This document shows, in pieces, positions 17,057 through 24,911 of a stretch of 64,000 bases of DNA; position 1 is the stretch's first letter; every line of letters starts with the position of its first letter. Location: the NCBI GenBank assembly GCA_018401745.1, contig JAGYJY010000010.1, positions 1 to 64,000 of the forward strand. Direction: 5' to 3'. The stretch is from Pirellulales bacterium. Its GTDB lineage: Bacteria; Planctomycetota; Planctomycetia; Pirellulales; UBA1268. The notes under the pieces are model-generated. The model was not told the origin of the DNA and did not search any database. It saw nothing but the letters and a program-made list of their open reading frames with translations. Both the position numbers and the translations under genes were made by a program.

Positions 17057-19567
17057 GTGGCCGGTTTCTCCAGCGGTGCCGCCATCAGCCGCGGAGCCGA
17101 CCCGGTCGACTTCAACCGCGACATTCGTCCGATCCTCTCGGAAAACTGCTTTTACTGCCACGGCCAGGATGCCGCCAAGCGGCAGGCTGACCTGCGGCTG
17201 GATGTTCGCGAGGCCGCGGTCGACGCTGGAGCCGTTGTGCCCGGCGAGCCTGCCGCGAGCACGCTGCTGGAGCGGATTCACTCCAGCGATGCCGATGTGC
17301 TGATGCCGCCGCCCGACTCCAACCGGCGGCTCTCGGACGCCCAGAAGCGGCTGCTCGAGCAGTGGATCGCCGAAGGCGGCGACTACGAACCACACTGGGC
17401 GTTTGTGGCTCCGGTGAGGCCGCCCCTGCCGGCTGTGCAGCGGGCCGACTGGATTCGCAACCCGATCGACGCCTTCGTGCTTGAGAAGATCGAAGCCGCG
17501 GGCCTTGCCCCCTCACCGGAGGCCGACCGGGCCACCCTGATCCGTCGGCTCTCGCTCGATCTCACCGGCCTGCCGCCAACACCTGCCGACGTCGATGCCT
17601 TCGTGGCGGACGACGACCCTGCCGCCTACGAGAAGCTCGTCGACAGGCTGCTGGCGAGCCCACACTACGGCGAACGGATGGTGCTGCCCTGGCTCGACGC
17701 CGCCCGCTATGCCGACTCCAACGGCTTTCAACAAGACGGCGACACCTGGCAGTGGATCTGGCGGGACTGGGTGGTGACTGCCCTCAACGCCGACATGCCG
17801 TTCGATCAGTTCTCCATCGAACAGCTCGCCGGCGACCTTGTGCCCGACGCAACTGAGCGGCAAAGAATCGCCAGCGGCTTCAACCGCAACCATCTGCTCA
17901 ACGGCGAAGGTGGGGCAATCCCCGAAGAGCAGCGATTTGTCAATCTCTTTGACCGCGTCGACACAACGAGCACCACCTGGCTCGGCCTGACGATGGCCTG
18001 CGCGCAGTGCCACGACCACAAGTACGACCCTGCCACCAGGGTCGACTACTACCAGATGCTCGACCTCTTCAACCGCGTTCCGGAAGTGGGGACGCCAAGC
18101 TACTTCTCCTCACGTGTCCGGGTTGCCCCGCCGCTGATTGAGCTGCCGACAGAGGAGAACACTGCCAGGATCAGGGAGTTTGAAACACGCATCGCAGGGC
18201 TCGAAGCTGAGATCGCCCCGGTCGCCAACGTCGCCTTTGCGGCCTGGAAGAAGGGGCTGCTGGCCGACGGCAGCCCCGCTGATGCCGGTCTTCCAGACGA
18301 GCTTGGCACGCTGCTGGCGGTGCCGGACGCCGAGCGAAGCGATGAGCAAAAGGCTGCGATTGAAACCCAGCTACGAGCCCACTTCGACAAGGCTGTTGGG
18401 CCGGAGACGATCGGCGAGCTGCCCGCATCGAAGAGCCTCACCGACACCCGACAACAGCTCGACAGCTACCGCAAGGACCAGATTCCTCGCGTGATGGTGA
18501 TGAGCGACGACCAGCCACGCGAGACTCGCGTGCTCGATAGGGGCGAGTATCTCTCGCCGATTGGCGATGTGCTCAGCTTCGAGCCGCCCGCCTTCCTGCC
18601 GCCGCTCCCCGACGACGCTCCCCGCAACCGGCTGGGCTTCGCCGAGTGGCTCTTCCAGCCGGAGCATCCGCTGACCGCACGCGTGCAGGTCAACCGCATG
18701 TGGCAGATGTTTTTTGGCACCGGGCTGGTGAAGACCACCGAAGACATGGGCGTGCAGAGTGAGTATCCGATCCATAAGAACCTGCTCGACTGGCTGGCCG
18801 TGGAGTTTCGCGAGGCCGGCTGGAGCACCAAGGCGATGCACCGGCTGCTCGTGACCAGCGCCACCTACCGGCAGGCCAGCCGGGTGACGCCCGAGCTCCT
18901 GGCAGCCGACCCCGAGAACCGGCTGCATGCCCGAGCCAGTCGCTTCCGCTTGCCGTCGATGCTGCTGCGAGATGCGGCCCTGGCAGCGGCAGGGCTGCTG
19001 GAGCCGGCGGTCGGTGGACGGCCCGTCTATCCCTACCAGCCCGATGCGATCTGGGAGTCGCTGGCGATCACCAAAGAGCGAGACTTCACCTACCCAGCCT
19101 CGCACGGCAGCGACCTCTACCGCCGCAGCCTCTACACCTTCTGGCGGCGGACCGTGGCCCCGGCCAACATGTTCGACACCGCCAACCGCCGCACCTGCAC
19201 CGTGCGGGCGAGCCGCACGAGCACACCACTGCATGCTCTGACCACGCTCAACGATGCGACCTGGGTGGAGGCAGCCCGCGTGCTCGCCCAGCAGGTGATG
19301 CTCGCCCACGACACCACGCTTGCGCAGCTCACCGCCGCCTTCCGCCTCGTGCTCAGCCGCAGCCCCGGCGATGATGAGCTGGCCACGCTGACCTCCGCCC
19401 TCGAGCGACAGGCCGAGCTCTACCAGGCCGACCCGGAGCTCGCCGCCGCCCTGCTCGCTGTCGGCGAGAGCCCCCGCGATGAATCCCTCGCCCCATCCGA
19501 TCACGCCGCCCTCACCGCCGTCTGCCTTGCGATCCTCAACCTCGACGAAGCACTGACCCGCGAGTGA
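17057..19567 (+). CDS. DUF1549/DUF1553 protein with planctomycete cytochrome c domain
   Basis: A protein of at least 836 residues with the order PSCyt1 (heme motif CFYCHG at about 33-38, preceded by VDFNRDIRPILSENC), DUF1549 (NPIDAFVLEKIEAAGL, RRLSLDLTGLPPTPADVDAF, a second CAQCHDHKYDP), a charged central linker and DUF1553 (FAEWLFQPEHPLTARVQVNR, WQMFFGTGLVKTTEDMG). Such proteins are probably exported c-type cytochromes paired with DUF1501 proteins; the reaction is not known. The start is unresolved: GTG at 17057 lacks a full signal peptide, while upstream codons (SVWRSCLAVAGF) continue a hydrophobic segment with no start before the TGA at 16984. A lost start or frameshift upstream is likely. 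Confidence 0.88.
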   Translation: MAGFSSGAAISRGADPVDFNRDIRPILSENCFYCHGQDAAKRQADLRLDVREAAVDAGAVVPGEPAASTLLERIHSSDADVLMPPPDSNRRLSDAQKRLLEQWIAEGGDYEPHWAFVAPVRPPLPAVQRADWIRNPIDAFVLEKIEAAGLAPSPEADRATLIRRLSLDLTGLPPTPADVDAFVADDDPAAYEKLVDRLLASPHYGERMVLPWLDAARYADSNGFQQDGDTWQWIWRDWVVTALNADMPFDQFSIEQLAGDLVPDATERQRIASGFNRNHLLNGEGGAIPEEQRFVNLFDRVDTTSTTWLGLTMACAQCHDHKYDPATRVDYYQMLDLFNRVPEVGTPSYFSSRVRVAPPLIELPTEENTARIREFETRIAGLEAEIAPVANVAFAAWKKGLLADGSPADAGLPDELGTLLAVPDAERSDEQKAAIETQLRAHFDKAVGPETIGELPASKSLTDTRQQLDSYRKDQIPRVMVMSDDQPRETRVLDRGEYLSPIGDVLSFEPPAFLPPLPDDAPRNRLGFAEWLFQPEHPLTARVQVNRMWQMFFGTGLVKTTEDMGVQSEYPIHKNLLDWLAVEFREAGWSTKAMHRLLVTSATYRQASRVTPELLAADPENRLHARASRFRLPSMLLRDAALAAAGLLEPAVGGRPVYPYQPDAIWESLAITKERDFTYPASHGSDLYRRSLYTFWRRTVAPANMFDTANRRTCTVRASRTSTPLHALTTLNDATWVEAARVLAQQVMLAHDTTLAQLTAAFRLVLSRSPGDDELATLTSALERQAELYQADPELAAALLAVGESPRDESLAPSDHAALTAVCLAILNLDEALTRE

Positions 19568-19677
19568 CACCAACTCAACGTCGCCACAAAGCCAAAGGAG
19601 ACGGACGCCAACCAAGCCACAACCAACACCCAACAGAAGCCGATTGCAGCCCCTGCCACCTTGTCAACGAAATCCGC

Positions 19678-21171
19678 ATGAACACCCAACACATGACCCA
19701 CTCCCTCTGGCACGACACGGCCGCCCTCCGTGCCCGCGCGACCCGCCGGCAGCTGTTCGGCTCGACCGCCTCCGGCATTGGCTCCCTCGCTCTGGCCTCG
19801 CTGCTCGCGCGGGATGCCCGCAGCAGTCTGACTCCCGCCACGGAAGCGGTTGTGCCCGGCCTGGCCGGCTTGCCGCACCACGAGCCGAAGGCCAAGCGGG
19901 TGGTGATGCTCTGGCAGGGAGGCGGTCCGTCGCATGTCGACCTCTTCGACCCCAAGCAGGTGATCCGCGAGCGGGCTGGCGAAGACATCCCGGAGAGCGT
20001 CCGCGGGGCAACGCGGCTCTCCACGATGTCGAGCGGCTACGCCAAGTGGCCATGCGTGCCGTCGATCAAGCCGTTCAAGAAATACGGCAAGGCTGGCATC
20101 GAGATGAGCGAGCTGCTGCCGGCGATCGGCGGCATCGCCGACGAGCTCTGCCTGGTGCGAAGCATGCACACCGAGGCGGTCAACCATGCCCCCGGTGTGA
20201 CGTTTTTTATGACCGGCAGCCAGGTGCCTGGCCGGCCGAGCATGGGGGCCTGGCTGAGCTACGGCCTCGGCTGCGAAACCGACAACCTGCCGGCCTTCGT
20301 GGTGATGACCTCGTCGGACAAGGAGAAGACCTGCGGTCAGCTCTTCTTCGACTACTACTGGGGCAGCGGCTTTCTCTCCAGCCGCTATCAGGGCGTGAAG
20401 TTTCGCAACAGCGGCGATCCCGTGCCCTATCTCGCCAATCCACCGGGCGTGAGCCGCGAGGGGAGGCGACGGCTGCTCGACGACCTTGCCGCGATGAATG
20501 CTGCCCATCTCGCCGACGCGGGCGATCCCGAAATCGACACTCGCATTGCGCAGTATGAAATGGCCTACCGCATGCAGGCGAGCGTGCCAGAACTCGTCGA
20601 CTTCTCCGACGAGCCGCAGTATGTGCTCGACCGCTACGGGCCCGACGTGCACACCAAAGGAAGCTTTGCCTACAACTGCCTGGTCACGCGGCGGCTGCTG
20701 GAGCGGGGCGTGCGGTTCGTGCAGCTGATGCACGCCGGCTGGGATCAGCACAGCAACCTGTTTACGCATCTGGAGGTGCAGTGCCGCGACACGCAGGGCC
20801 CGTCGGCCGCGCTCGTGCTCGACCTCAAGGAGCGGGGCATGCTCGACGACACGCTCGTGGCCTGGGGTGGAGAGTTTGGCCGCACACCCTTTGGCCAGGG
20901 GGATCCGGCGAGCCCCAAGGGCCGCGACCACTTCGGCCGCGCGTTTAGCTGGTGGCTTGCCGGCGGCGGCGTGAAGCCCGGCCACGTCTACGGCGCGACC
21001 GACGACTACGCCTGGAACATCACGGCCGACCCCGTCCACGTACACGACATGCAGGCCACGATCATGCACCTCGCCGGCATCGACCACGAGCGGCTCACCT
21101 TCCGCTACCAGGGCCGCCAGTTCCGCCTCACCGACGTCCACGGCCACGTCGTCCGCGGCATCCTCGCGTAA
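19678..21171 (+). CDS. DUF1501 family protein
   Basis: A 497-residue exported protein of the sulfatase-like DUF1501 family. It has a Tat-like N-terminus (RATRRQLFGSTASGIGSLAL), VVMLWQGGGPSHVDLFDPK, ARSMHTEAVNHAP-type sequence (VRSMHTEAVNHAPG) and LVAWGGEFGRTPFGQ. DUF1501 genes are almost always next to DUF1549/DUF1553 genes in planctomycetes, as here with a 110-nt gap. The function is unknown; a role in polysaccharide or sulfoester metabolism is often supposed. ATG 19678 is preferred to the frame start at 19564 because residues upstream are not family-like; ATG 19693 is an alternative. Confidence 0.9.
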   Translation: MNTQHMTHSLWHDTAALRARATRRQLFGSTASGIGSLALASLLARDARSSLTPATEAVVPGLAGLPHHEPKAKRVVMLWQGGGPSHVDLFDPKQVIRERAGEDIPESVRGATRLSTMSSGYAKWPCVPSIKPFKKYGKAGIEMSELLPAIGGIADELCLVRSMHTEAVNHAPGVTFFMTGSQVPGRPSMGAWLSYGLGCETDNLPAFVVMTSSDKEKTCGQLFFDYYWGSGFLSSRYQGVKFRNSGDPVPYLANPPGVSREGRRRLLDDLAAMNAAHLADAGDPEIDTRIAQYEMAYRMQASVPELVDFSDEPQYVLDRYGPDVHTKGSFAYNCLVTRRLLERGVRFVQLMHAGWDQHSNLFTHLEVQCRDTQGPSAALVLDLKERGMLDDTLVAWGGEFGRTPFGQGDPASPKGRDHFGRAFSWWLAGGGVKPGHVYGATDDYAWNITADPVHVHDMQATIMHLAGIDHERLTFRYQGRQFRLTDVHGHVVRGILA

Positions 21172-21318
21172 GCAAGCGAAGCCCGAAGGGCGAGAGCGTC
21201 GTGGATGAAACGGGACGGGTCCGCGGGTGCCGCAGGCACCTCGGCTCCGCCGAGGCCGCTTCGCGGCCCGTGGACCCGTCCCGCTTGCACATCCCCCGGC
21301 CGCAGGCCGGCTTCTCAC
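21172..21318. repeat. Repeat block B2 between convergent genes
   Basis: The spacer between DUF1501 (plus) and hemA (minus) is filled by module fragments and the complete 73-bp palindrome C2, here in the opposite orientation. It may end transcription from both sides, which is inference. Confidence 0.8.
21211..21283. repeat. 73-bp cloverleaf palindrome, copy C2 (inverted)
   Basis: The outer arms are identical (CGGGACGGGTC / GACCCGTCCCG), but the inner hairpins run in reverse order and complement: GTGCC-GCA-GGCAC, CTCGGC-TCC-GCCGAG, GCCGC-TTC-GCGGC. The loops differ from C1 while the stems are kept. One G/A mismatch is in the outer stem. Confidence 0.9.
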
Positions 21319-22593
21319 TCAGTCCTGAAGGTGAAACAACCGCTTGAGGGCGTCGAGCAGCCCGTGCGGTGGCCCCGAGTAGCTCTCGTGCCGCAGCGAT
21401 GCCAGCGGCCGATGCAAGAGCTTGGCGGCGTAGCGATCAAACGCCTTGCGGATCTCCAGGCGGGCGTCGGAGTCGAGCGCTGGCAGCTTGCGAAACAGCC
21501 GTTCGAGCTCGGCCTCGCCGGTCTCGTTCCAGCCAGCGCGGAGCTGCTCGATGACAGGCCGCGTGTGGCGATGGTAGAGCTCCGCCATGAAGCGGCTGGT
21601 CTCTTCTTCGACGATCGCCTGGGCTGCTGGGATCTCTCGCTGCCGCTTGCGGCGGTTGGCCTCGCAGGCAGCGGCGAGGTCTTCGATCGAGTAGAGCCAG
21701 ACACCGGGGCGGCTGTTGATGGCAGGATCAAAGTCACGGGGAACGGCAAGATCGAGCACAACGAGCGGCCGGCCACCGCGGGAGGACTCGATTCCCGCAT
21801 AGCGAGCAGCATCGACCACCGGCGCACTGGCCCCGGTGGTGCTGACGACAAGATCTGCCATGGCCAGCTCGTCGTCGAGCCGCGACCAGTCGACTGCCAC
21901 ACCGCCGAGCTTGGCCGCCAGCTCGGTGGCCCGCTCACGGCTGCGATTGAGGAGCACGACGTGCCTGGCGCCACCGTCTTGGAGATAGCGAAGCGTCTCG
22001 GCCGCCATCTTGCCGGCGCCGAGCAGCAGCACCCGCTTGTCGTCAAACCGCTCAAACACACCGCGAGCAAAGTCGGCCACAGCGACGCTGGGGATCGAGA
22101 GCCGCTCGCGACCGATGGCCGTTTCGCTGGCAACCCGCTTGGCCGTCCGCAGGGCCGACTGAAACATCTCGCTGGTCAGCGGGCCGGTGGAGTCGCGTTC
22201 GCGGGCCATGGCCCAGGCCTGTTTGACCTGCGAGAGAATCTGGGGCTCACCGAGCACCATGCTGTCGAGGCCGCTGGCCACACCAAAGAGATGCCGCACG
22301 ACCGCCTGGTCAACATGAGAGTCGAGGTGGCCTGCCAGGTCGCCGGCGTCGATGCCGCGGCACTCGGCGAGAAACCGCAGCATCTCCTCGCCACTTGGCG
22401 GAGGCGTGTCCTGTTCGCCGGCGGTGTAGAGCTCCACCCGGTTGCAGGTGGAGAGGAGCACGATCTCGCGACCGGGGAAGGAATCACGAAAGCGACCGAT
22501 CGCCTCGATCGCCTGATCGCTGGTGAAGGCCAGCCGCTCGCGAAGGGCCAGCGGAACGCTGCGGTGGGTGGCGCCGAGCAGGGCAAGCGTCAT
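21319..22593 (-). CDS. hemA: Glutamyl-tRNA reductase
   Basis: A 424-residue enzyme that reduces glutamyl-tRNA(Glu) to glutamate-1-semialdehyde, the first step of the C5 route to 5-aminolevulinate. The N-terminal catalytic domain has GATHRSVPLALRERLAF and LLSTCNRVELY with catalytic Cys50. The family motif SGLDSMVLGEPQILSQVK, the NADPH domain (VLLLGAGKMAAETLRYL) and the C-terminal dimerisation helix follow. The ATG at 22593 overlaps the stop of the upstream hemX-like gene by 4 nt, so the two are coupled; the longer frame upstream is shadow. Confidence 0.96.
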   Translation of the reverse strand: MTLALLGATHRSVPLALRERLAFTSDQAIEAIGRFRDSFPGREIVLLSTCNRVELYTAGEQDTPPPSGEEMLRFLAECRGIDAGDLAGHLDSHVDQAVVRHLFGVASGLDSMVLGEPQILSQVKQAWAMARERDSTGPLTSEMFQSALRTAKRVASETAIGRERLSIPSVAVADFARGVFERFDDKRVLLLGAGKMAAETLRYLQDGGARHVVLLNRSRERATELAAKLGGVAVDWSRLDDELAMADLVVSTTGASAPVVDAARYAGIESSRGGRPLVVLDLAVPRDFDPAINSRPGVWLYSIEDLAAACEANRRKRQREIPAAQAIVEEETSRFMAELYHRHTRPVIEQLRAGWNETGEAELERLFRKLPALDSDARLEIRKAFDRYAAKLLHRPLASLRHESYSGPPHGLLDALKRLFHLQD

Positions 22594-23468
22594 GGCTTGT
22601 CCTCCTGAGGAACCGCAGGCGGGGGCGGCGCGCCATGCCGCGTTGTACCCACAAGCCCCCAGGTCATGGAGACCGCGAGCACCACGAGGCTGACCAGCGA
22701 GAGCCACGCGGTCACCCGCGGGCCCTCAGGCCGCCGCACCAGCAGCCGCGAGACCACAGCAGCGACCACAAGCCAGGCGACCAGCAGGCCCATGCGGAGC
22801 ACCACCGGGTCGTTCCACGGCACCGTTTCCAGCAGCCCATGCTGCTGCGTGATCGCATTGAGCACGATGCCAGAGAGAAAGCCCGCCGATCCAGTCGTCG
22901 CGGCAACAAGCCCGCTGCGGCTGCTGAGCGCGGCGAGCTTCTCCAGGCTGGGCATACGAAAGCCCCGCACTGGCGTGGTTTTTCGGGAGAGCCGCCCCGC
23001 CTGAATCAGCCACATCAGTCCGGCCACAGCCCCCACCGCCACCGCCACGCTGGCGGCCAGATTGAAGCTGCCGTGGATCATGCCCCAGGCCTGCGTGGCT
23101 GGGCTCTGCGGAAACGGCTCGCGGCTCGACATTTCAGCCCGGCCGATCAAAAGCAACACGATCGGGAAAAAAAACAGGCCGACGGGTGTTTTCGGATTGG
23201 CCAGCGTGAGCCACAGCGAACCGCCCGCAAGCAGCCAAGCAGCCAGCAGATACCAGTCAAACTCGCTCGAGAGCGGCACCGACGGCTCGTTGAACGCCCG
23301 CCAGAGGAGAAAGAGCGAATGGGCGAGCAGGCCAGCGACGGCAAAGCCCACCATCGCCGCACCGCGTACTCCCGAGCGAAAGAGGAGTCGCGAGGCCTCA
23401 CAGGCCAGTGCCACCGCGTAGCTCGCAGCGAAACAGACCACCGAAATGCCTGCTACAAACTCACTCAT
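22590..23468 (-). CDS. HemX/CcsA-like cytochrome c assembly membrane protein
   Basis: A 292-residue protein with about eight transmembrane helices. The segment WGMIHGSFNLAASVAVAVG resembles the heme-handling region of the CcmC/CcsA/HemX family, and its place directly upstream of hemA matches hemX of Bacillus. HemX-type proteins are thought to affect GtrR level or heme-related assembly, so this may tune tetrapyrrole synthesis. The ATG at 23468 (MSEFVAG) is chosen; a GTG 18 bases upstream is an alternative. The WWD motif of true CcsA is not seen. Confidence 0.82.
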   Translation of the reverse strand: MSEFVAGISVVCFAASYAVALACEASRLLFRSGVRGAAMVGFAVAGLLAHSLFLLWRAFNEPSVPLSSEFDWYLLAAWLLAGGSLWLTLANPKTPVGLFFFPIVLLLIGRAEMSSREPFPQSPATQAWGMIHGSFNLAASVAVAVGAVAGLMWLIQAGRLSRKTTPVRGFRMPSLEKLAALSSRSGLVAATTGSAGFLSGIVLNAITQQHGLLETVPWNDPVVLRMGLLVAWLVVAAVVSRLLVRRPEGPRVTAWLSLVSLVVLAVSMTWGLVGTTRHGAPPPPAVPQEDKP

Positions 23469-23618
23469 TCCCGGTGTTGTCTCCACGCTGGTTCAAATGC
23501 AGGTTAATTGTAGTTGCCTCGCCGCCGAAAACAGAGAAGTGGCAACGATGCCGCGAGAGCCGGCTTTTTTCTGATCACTCTCGGCCCCCTTCACGCAGGA
23601 TTTTCCTCAAGGTTCGCC

Positions 23619-24704
23619 ATGCCCGACCAGCCCCCACATTCCGCACAATCCTCGGAACCCTGGCACGATTCCCTGGTGATGCGGGCCTGTCGGCGGCAAC
23701 CCGTCGAACGAACGCCGGTCTGGCTGATGCGGCAGGCCGGCCGCTATCTGCCCGAGTATCGTCGTGTCCGGGAAAAGGTGAGTTTTAAGGAGCTCTGCAC
23801 CACACCAGAGCTGGCCACCGAGGTGATGATCGCCACGGTGGAGCGGCTGGAGGTGGATGCGGCGATCATCTTCAGCGACCTGCTGCCGATTCTCGAACCG
23901 ATGGGGATGGACCTCGACTACCCCGTGGGGGGTGGGCCGGTGATCCACAACGCCCTGCTCGACCCCCGCGACCTCTCCCGGCTGCAGGAGCTTGAGGATC
24001 TCTCGTCGCTTGAGTTTGTGTTTGAGACCGTGCGGCAAACGCGGGCAGCACTCAATCCTGGCCTGCCGCTGATCGGCTTTGCGGGTGCCCCGTTCACACT
24101 GGCCGGCTACTGCATCGAGGGCGGCACGAGCCGCTCCTGGAGCCGCACGAAAACCGTCATGTATCGCGACGAGGGTGCCTGGAACGCCATGATGTCGCGG
24201 ATGGCTCGCGGCATCAGCCGGTATCTGTTGGCCCAAATCGAGGCCGGGGCTCAGATTCTCCAGGTGTTTGACAGCTGGGTCGGCTGCCTGAGCCCTGCAG
24301 ACTACCGCCGCTATGTGCTGCCACACACAGCGGAAGCGATTCGCGAAGCAGCCGCTCGCGTGCCGGTGATCAACTTTGCCACTGGCAACCCGTCGCTGCT
24401 TCCGCTGCTGGCTGAAGCAGGCGGGAGTGTGATTGGGATCGACTGGCGGATCGATCTGGGCGACGCCTGGCGGGTTGTCGGCACAGATCGTGCGGTGCAG
24501 GGCAACCTCGATCCGGCGATTCTCCTCAGCGACCGCGAAACGGTTCGTCGCCGGACGCTCGACGTGCTGCAGGCAGCGGGCGGCATGCCAGGCCACATCT
24601 TCAATCTGGGGCATGGCGTGCTGCCGCTGACGCCGGTCGACAATGTGCTTGAGCTGATTGCCACCGTGAAAAACAGCGGCAACACCACCACCGCAGCCAG
24701 CTAG
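23619..24704 (+). CDS. hemE: Uroporphyrinogen decarboxylase
   Basis: A 361-residue enzyme that decarboxylates uroporphyrinogen III to coproporphyrinogen III. PVWLMRQAGRYLPEYR, IIFSDLLPILEPMGMDL, GFAGAPFTLAGYCIEGG and GHIFNLGHGVLPLTPVDN are all family signatures. The ATG at 23619 follows AAGG and agrees with the family start; the 35 preceding codons are not conserved. It is divergent from hemX-hemA, so the 150-bp spacer probably carries both promoters. Its TAG stop is the left edge of the 119-bp dispersed element. Confidence 0.96.
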   Translation: MPDQPPHSAQSSEPWHDSLVMRACRRQPVERTPVWLMRQAGRYLPEYRRVREKVSFKELCTTPELATEVMIATVERLEVDAAIIFSDLLPILEPMGMDLDYPVGGGPVIHNALLDPRDLSRLQELEDLSSLEFVFETVRQTRAALNPGLPLIGFAGAPFTLAGYCIEGGTSRSWSRTKTVMYRDEGAWNAMMSRMARGISRYLLAQIEAGAQILQVFDSWVGCLSPADYRRYVLPHTAEAIREAAARVPVINFATGNPSLLPLLAEAGGSVIGIDWRIDLGDAWRVVGTDRAVQGNLDPAILLSDRETVRRRTLDVLQAAGGMPGHIFNLGHGVLPLTPVDNVLELIATVKNSGNTTTAAS

Positions 24705-24820
24705 CTGTTCGTGGAAAAAGCCATCCAGGGCCTGTTCCACTCCAGCGACGCCCCAAAGAGCTGAGGTTGGGGGGTCGCCGGTCGCCGCATCCTGCGGCGG
24801 CAGACGTGTTCCACGTCTGC
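24702..24820. repeat. Dispersed hairpin element E1
   Basis: This element starts at the hemE TAG and resembles those at 32.4 and 52.5 kb. It contains GTGGAA...TTCCAC (24711-24740), GCCGCA-TCC-TGCGGC and the perfect hairpin CAGACGTG-TTC-CACGTCTG (24801-24819). The rest of the spacer up to 24911 shows no gene. Confidence 0.85.
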
Positions 24821-24911
24821 GACGACACGCCGTTGGTGTTCAGAGCCGGTGGGACTAGACTGACGGATTCCCCGCTCAAGCCGACTGGCCGCCCCGCTCG
24901 ACCCTGCCTGC

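Noticed and set aside
16751..17395. Minus-strand frame reading ICYPCEHPILVRDLAKVKH
   Set aside because: Composition is tempting, but it overlaps the heme-binding part of the DUF1549 gene and matches no family I know; mentioned only as a possible remnant.
18371..19633. 420-codon minus-strand frame opposite the DUF1549/DUF1553 gene
   Set aside because: Antisense shadow; the plus strand carries clear family motifs throughout.
19501..21318. 605-codon minus-strand frame opposite the DUF1501 gene
   Set aside because: Antisense shadow that also crosses repeat block B2; no conserved motif.
24702..24820. E element as a simple intrinsic terminator
   Set aside because: It contains hairpins but no U-tract in the right place and has repeat-like ends shared with distant copies, so a terminator label alone is not adequate.
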